Shown: positions 6,458-9,693 of the stretch, one piece after another
Position numbering within the stretch: the stretch's first letter is position 1
Layout of the letters: every line of letters starts with the position of its first letter
From: Bacteroidales bacterium H10
GTDB lineage: Bacteria > Bacteroidota > Bacteroidia > Bacteroidales > Muribaculaceae
Assembly: GCA_001701295.1 (NCBI GenBank)
Contig: DAAV01000157.1
Span: 1-9,693 of the forward strand
Direction of reading: 5' to 3'
DNA: 9,693 nucleotides
Notes under the pieces: model-generated
The model's input: only the letters and a program-made list of their open reading frames with translations
Told to the model about the DNA's origin: nothing
Database searches by the model: none
Translations under genes and position numbers: made by a program

Positions 6458-8380
6458 CTATCGTCTTACTGATTCCCTTGAAGTTTTAGGAATCGACTTG
6501 AACAAAGGAGGTTCATTGAAATATTTCTCGAGTTCCTCGGGAATATCACCGAGCTCATCATTCCAATGAAGACGGTCTCCATACCATTGCCGTTTCGGCC
6601 TCAATGCCTCAAGCCACCTGAATCCCTCGATATATTGCTGGGATTTCTTGACCTCGAATATCGGGGTGACAGTGCCGGAAACCTCAGGCCACATCTTTAG
6701 ATGTTTTACCTCCGTGCTGTCCATGTCAAGAGTCAGATATGAACTTTCGGCATGCACAAGCTTGTTATAGGAAGAGTCTTTCTCCTGCGGCAACATTATG
6801 GCGATGACATTGCCATCCACCTCCAGCCGCTTAAGCCGCTGATCCTCGAGCCACGCCTTCATATGGGCTCCCGTCAGCTGATCATAGAAATCCTCGGCGA
6901 TATGCTCCGCAGCCATCCCCCATTCAGGCAAGTCCGCCCAATCGGGAGTGGAATCATTGAAATGGACATCAATGCGATTGCCGTAGACCTGACGCTCTCC
7001 GGTCCATACAACAGGTTTGCGGAACATATACAATATCGAATCCTGCTCACGAAGCAACAGCGTATCGGCTATTCCCTGTATGTCCTGATTGAAGAATCGC
7101 GCCCTTCCGATAGCACGCGCCACATGAAAATCCTTTGGCCCGGACAAGATCGTATCCGGCCTTATATCCAGAGAATCCGGGGCCTGAGAATCCGATGTCA
7201 TAGAATCCCGGGCCAGAGAATCCAAAGGCACCGTATCACGCTGAGGGATGACAGTCTCTATGAACGAAAGAATCGTATCGGCCCTTAGAAAAATAGTATC
7301 GGGACGGGAAAACTCCATAAGAAGAGGATAATCTGTGGAAAATGCAAACCGGGTTGAATCGTTATACTCGCCATATCCTCCTATCAGCATCACCTTGCGG
7401 GCCGTATCCGTAATTACCATCGGGGCGCGGTGTTTACGTCCGTCTCTGAACATAAACGCACGACTTGTGCGTGTGGCCTTGTCATAAATTATCGAATCAC
7501 CCTCGAGTGTCGTAACGTTCAGGGAAGAATCCCGGTGAAGGATGGTTGACCTGGATGTGAGCTCCGCACGATCAGTAGACGTATTATAAAATCCCTGAGT
7601 AGTGATTATGGTGTCGTTCGCGCCCTCGATCCGTGTAAGGGTATTGATATTGGCTATATGCGTGGCAGTATTGTATTCGACCTCTTCAGTCAGAAGCCTA
7701 TAACCATCCTTCCGGTTCACGAGCACGACATCGTAACGGAACCGTGCCATTTTGGTGGAAGGAGAATACTCTCCATAGTCTGACGTAAGCGTGTTCACAT
7801 CGTCCTCAAGCACCCCTCCGGTGGAGTACCATCCTATTTCCGAATTGAGGTCATAGTCGAGACTGTCGGTAGTGAGTGTGACATTGCGGTTCTTTAGAAC
7901 GACATCGCCGCGTGACGGGCCATGAGTCAGTGTGGCATGTTTGGAAAGACCGTCATAATACAATTTATCGGCAAAGACAAACAAGGTATCTCCCTGACGC
8001 ATCTCTACATGGCCGAAAGCATCCATAGAGTTTTTCTGCGGATAATAATAAGCGGAATCGCAGAACATCCACATTCCTCCCTGGCGGAACTTCACAGAAC
8101 CTTTCACGACCTGAAACTCCTCGTATTCGTGGGCGGGTCTGAAAAGAGAGTCGGCATATTCAAGAAACACCTTGTCATCCTGATACCTGTTGGCGTCGGG
8201 GATGGTCGGTTTGATGGGGCGGGTCGGCGCGGGTCGGTTATAATTCTCTTTCTTCTCCGCCTCGCGGATCCGCTTGTTCTGGGCCATGGCACTCTGTATC
8301 ACAGAGAACGAGCCGGCCGCCAGAACAGCAGCCAGCACGTAAAGAATATAATTGGGTTTGCCGAATCCGTTTTTTTTCAT
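6458..8380 (-). CDS. OstA/LptA-like outer-membrane biogenesis protein
   Basis: Complete 640-residue exported protein of the Bacteroidetes OstA-like type. Residues 1-34 look like a signal peptide: MKK start, hydrophobic stretch at about 11-29, Ala-Met-Ala before a probable cleavage at 33/34. A basic and proline-rich segment follows (36-62). From about residue 68 to 370 the sequence is made of short beta-strand-like repeats with phrases such as 'FxADKLYYD', 'LTTDSLDYD' and 'LEGDSIIYD', as expected of the stacked beta-jellyroll of LptA/OstA domains. A second OstA-like portion spans about 416-560, after an Asp/Ser-rich linker (382-409). By family analogy it binds or bridges lipopolysaccharide in the periplasm or helps assemble it; this is inference. 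At 640 residues it is much longer than E. coli LptA (about 185), and I see no clear LptD barrel. It sits 27 bases downstream of the SurA-like gene and 46 upstream of mutL. An A8 tract covers codons 2-4. Confidence 0.85.
   Translation of the reverse strand: MKKNGFGKPNYILYVLAAVLAAGSFSVIQSAMAQNKRIREAEKKENYNRPAPTRPIKPTIPDANRYQDDKVFLEYADSLFRPAHEYEEFQVVKGSVKFRQGGMWMFCDSAYYYPQKNSMDAFGHVEMRQGDTLFVFADKLYYDGLSKHATLTHGPSRGDVVLKNRNVTLTTDSLDYDLNSEIGWYSTGGVLEDDVNTLTSDYGEYSPSTKMARFRYDVVLVNRKDGYRLLTEEVEYNTATHIANINTLTRIEGANDTIITTQGFYNTSTDRAELTSRSTILHRDSSLNVTTLEGDSIIYDKATRTSRAFMFRDGRKHRAPMVITDTARKVMLIGGYGEYNDSTRFAFSTDYPLLMEFSRPDTIFLRADTILSFIETVIPQRDTVPLDSLARDSMTSDSQAPDSLDIRPDTILSGPKDFHVARAIGRARFFNQDIQGIADTLLLREQDSILYMFRKPVVWTGERQVYGNRIDVHFNDSTPDWADLPEWGMAAEHIAEDFYDQLTGAHMKAWLEDQRLKRLEVDGNVIAIMLPQEKDSSYNKLVHAESSYLTLDMDSTEVKHLKMWPEVSGTVTPIFEVKKSQQYIEGFRWLEALRPKRQWYGDRLHWNDELGDIPEELEKYFNEPPLFKSIPKTSRESVRR
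7154..7237 (-). repeat. Degenerate Asp-Ser-rich repeat linker within the OstA-like gene
   Basis: Residues 382-409 of the OstA-like protein repeat an Asp-Ser phrase at short intervals (DSLA, DSMT, DSQA, DSLD). On the plus strand this appears as recurrent 'gaatcc' and 'gagaatcc' units around 7171-7222. It is coding, in frame and divides two OstA-like regions, so it looks like a flexible linker that grew by short duplications and then diverged. Confidence 0.5.
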
Positions 8381-8407
8381 TTATGAATCATTATGGACCG
8401 ATCCTTA

Positions 8408-9693
8408 TCAATGAGACTGTTTGTTCCAGCCTTTATATTCATAATCGCAACCTTCCCAACCTTCGGAAATCCGCGTGTAGGTATCGCCGATCTTTTTCTC
8501 GACCCATTCCTTGATAATCTTCTGTTTTGCATTCTGTTCATACATCTGCTTGATCATATTGTAATCATCGCTCAATGAGGCCTTATGGCCCGGAATGCGT
8601 TCAGTAAGCCTTACGATAGCTATTACATCGCGATTCTTGCGCTGGTCTTTCATTATAAATGCCTCAGAGATATCACCCGGCTGCATAAGCTCTATACGCC
8701 GGGCGATCTCCGGTGGAAGATCCTGCATCTCGAAGCGGCTTGATCCCGTTTTGGGATTCATCATCACTCCGTTATTGTTCTTTGTATCCTTATCCTGTGA
8801 AACCCACAAGGCCGCCTCATTAAATGGAATCTTGCCGGCTACTATCTCCTTGCGGAGAGAATCGAGCTTTATCACACCGTCGCTCAGATCTTTGCTGTTG
8901 ACCTTCGGAGTAAGAAGTATATGGCGCACGTTCACCTGTTCTCCCCTTTTCTCGATCAGCTGGATGATATGGTAGCCATATTCGGTCTCTACAATTCTCG
9001 ACACCCGTTTGGGATCGTTGAGATTGAAAGCTACCTGCGAGAATTCAGGCACCCAGTCGGCACGCCCATGAAAACCGAGTTCGCCACCCTGCATGGCGGA
9101 GCCATCCTCACTGTAGGCAATGGCAAGTGTCGAAAATGAAACCTCTCCCTTATTGACACGATCGGCATAGTCGCGGAGTCTGGCCTTGACATCCTCAATC
9201 TCCTGTTCGGGGATGCGGGGATTGATCATTATGACCTGCGCTTCCACCTGCATCGGCACATAAGGAATACTGTCGGAAGGAAGAGCCGAAAAATATTTGC
9301 GAACCTCATTGGGTGTCGCTTTCACATCTTTTGTCAGATTGGACTGAACCTGCTCGACGATATAACCGTTGCGCATCAGATCCATCAGCTGTTCGCGCAA
9401 AGCCGGAAGCGGCTTATTAAAATATTCCTCCACTTTCTCACGCGAACCGAGATTGGCAATAAAGAAATTAATTCGTTTGTCCACACCCGAAGCGACCTGC
9501 GCCTCGGGGGCGGTAATCGTATCAAGTTTCGCCTGATGCAGAAAAAGCTTCTCGACCGCTATGCGTTCCGGAATCACACAATATGGATCTCCGCCGAGCG
9601 CCACGCCTTCCTGACGTGCCTGCATATACTGTTCTTCAATATCCGAACGGAAAATAGGCTCGTCACCGACCACCCACACGACTTCGTCTATAA
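8408..9693 (-). CDS. SurA-like periplasmic peptidyl-prolyl cis-trans isomerase, N-terminus outside window
   Basis: C-terminal 427 residues (first whole codon at 9691) of a parvulin-type isomerase and chaperone for outer-membrane proteins. The visible protein opens with an Ile-Asp-Glu-Val-Val...Val-Gly-Asp-Glu stretch, which in this family closely follows the signal peptide, so perhaps 20-40 residues are missing; the GTG at 9679 is internal. Residues about 5-140 match the helical SurA N-terminal chaperone region. Parvulin domain 1 spans about 149-249 and keeps the Ser-Glu-Asp...Gly-Gly-Glu-Leu-Gly signature (194-206). Parvulin domain 2 spans about 252-365, with the Arg-His-Ile-Leu-Leu strand (H257) but a divergent segment where Gly-Gly-x-Leu-Gly is expected. 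The lysine- and tryptophan-rich tail returns to the chaperone region. It ends with TGA 27 bases before the OstA-like gene, probably its operon partner; both would act in the periplasm on outer-membrane assembly. The symbol surA fits by function but orthology is not proven here. Confidence 0.92.
   Translation of the reverse strand, partial: IDEVVWVVGDEPIFRSDIEEQYMQARQEGVALGGDPYCVIPERIAVEKLFLHQAKLDTITAPEAQVASGVDKRINFFIANLGSREKVEEYFNKPLPALREQLMDLMRNGYIVEQVQSNLTKDVKATPNEVRKYFSALPSDSIPYVPMQVEAQVIMINPRIPEQEIEDVKARLRDYADRVNKGEVSFSTLAIAYSEDGSAMQGGELGFHGRADWVPEFSQVAFNLNDPKRVSRIVETEYGYHIIQLIEKRGEQVNVRHILLTPKVNSKDLSDGVIKLDSLRKEIVAGKIPFNEAALWVSQDKDTKNNNGVMMNPKTGSSRFEMQDLPPEIARRIELMQPGDISEAFIMKDQRKNRDVIAIVRLTERIPGHKASLSDDYNMIKQMYEQNAKQKIIKEWVEKKIGDTYTRISEGWEGCDYEYKGWNKQSH

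Noticed and set aside
8408..9679. GTG at 9679 as the true start of the SurA-like gene
   Set aside because: The frame stays open to the window edge with conserved Ile-Asp-Glu-Val residues upstream, and an exported protein of this kind needs a signal peptide not present here.
1..9693. Mobile element, CRISPR array, tRNA or defence system
   Set aside because: All the sequence is accounted for by five housekeeping-type genes with short gaps; no transposase, integrase, spaced direct repeats or cloverleaf-like sequence was found by eye.

Overview
The window looks like a core chromosomal segment from a member of the Bacteroidales, perhaps Muribaculaceae or a relative; the family is a guess. The evidence is the gene content: an adenosylcobalamin-type ribonucleotide reductase, a long cytosolic GH77 enzyme with two starch-binding modules, a large OstA-like protein of the kind found in Bacteroidetes, and a two-parvulin SurA-like protein. 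Most start codons also follow A/T-rich leaders without a clear Shine-Dalgarno sequence, which fits that phylum. No mobile element, tRNA, rRNA, CRISPR array or phage gene is visible, and base composition looks even.

Layout. Positions 1-1704 (+) hold the C-terminal two thirds of a class II ribonucleotide reductase cut by the window edge. After 24 bases comes a complete 891-residue 4-alpha-glucanotransferase (1729-4404, +). A 111-base convergent intergenic region (4405-4515) carries a 17-bp-stem hairpin that can end transcription from both sides. On the minus strand, in transcription order, are a SurA-like periplasmic peptidyl-prolyl isomerase (9693-8408, N-terminus outside the window), an OstA/LptA-like protein (8380-6458) and MutL (6411-4516). 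The gaps between them are 27 and 46 bases, so they probably form one transcription unit. No gene-free stretch exceeds 300 bases.

Function. The plus-strand pair covers dNTP synthesis and intracellular maltodextrin/glycogen metabolism; they are close together but not obviously linked in function. The first two minus-strand genes fit outer-membrane biogenesis (folding of outer-membrane proteins, lipopolysaccharide transport or assembly), with mismatch repair at the distal end.

I found no undescribed multi-gene system. The most notable points are that MutL lacks the key residues of all three C-terminal endonuclease motifs I could locate, that the glucanotransferase has a DPE2-like architecture with a large catalytic-domain insertion, and that outer-membrane genes are coupled to mutL. 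All are probably lineage features rather than novelties of this strain.
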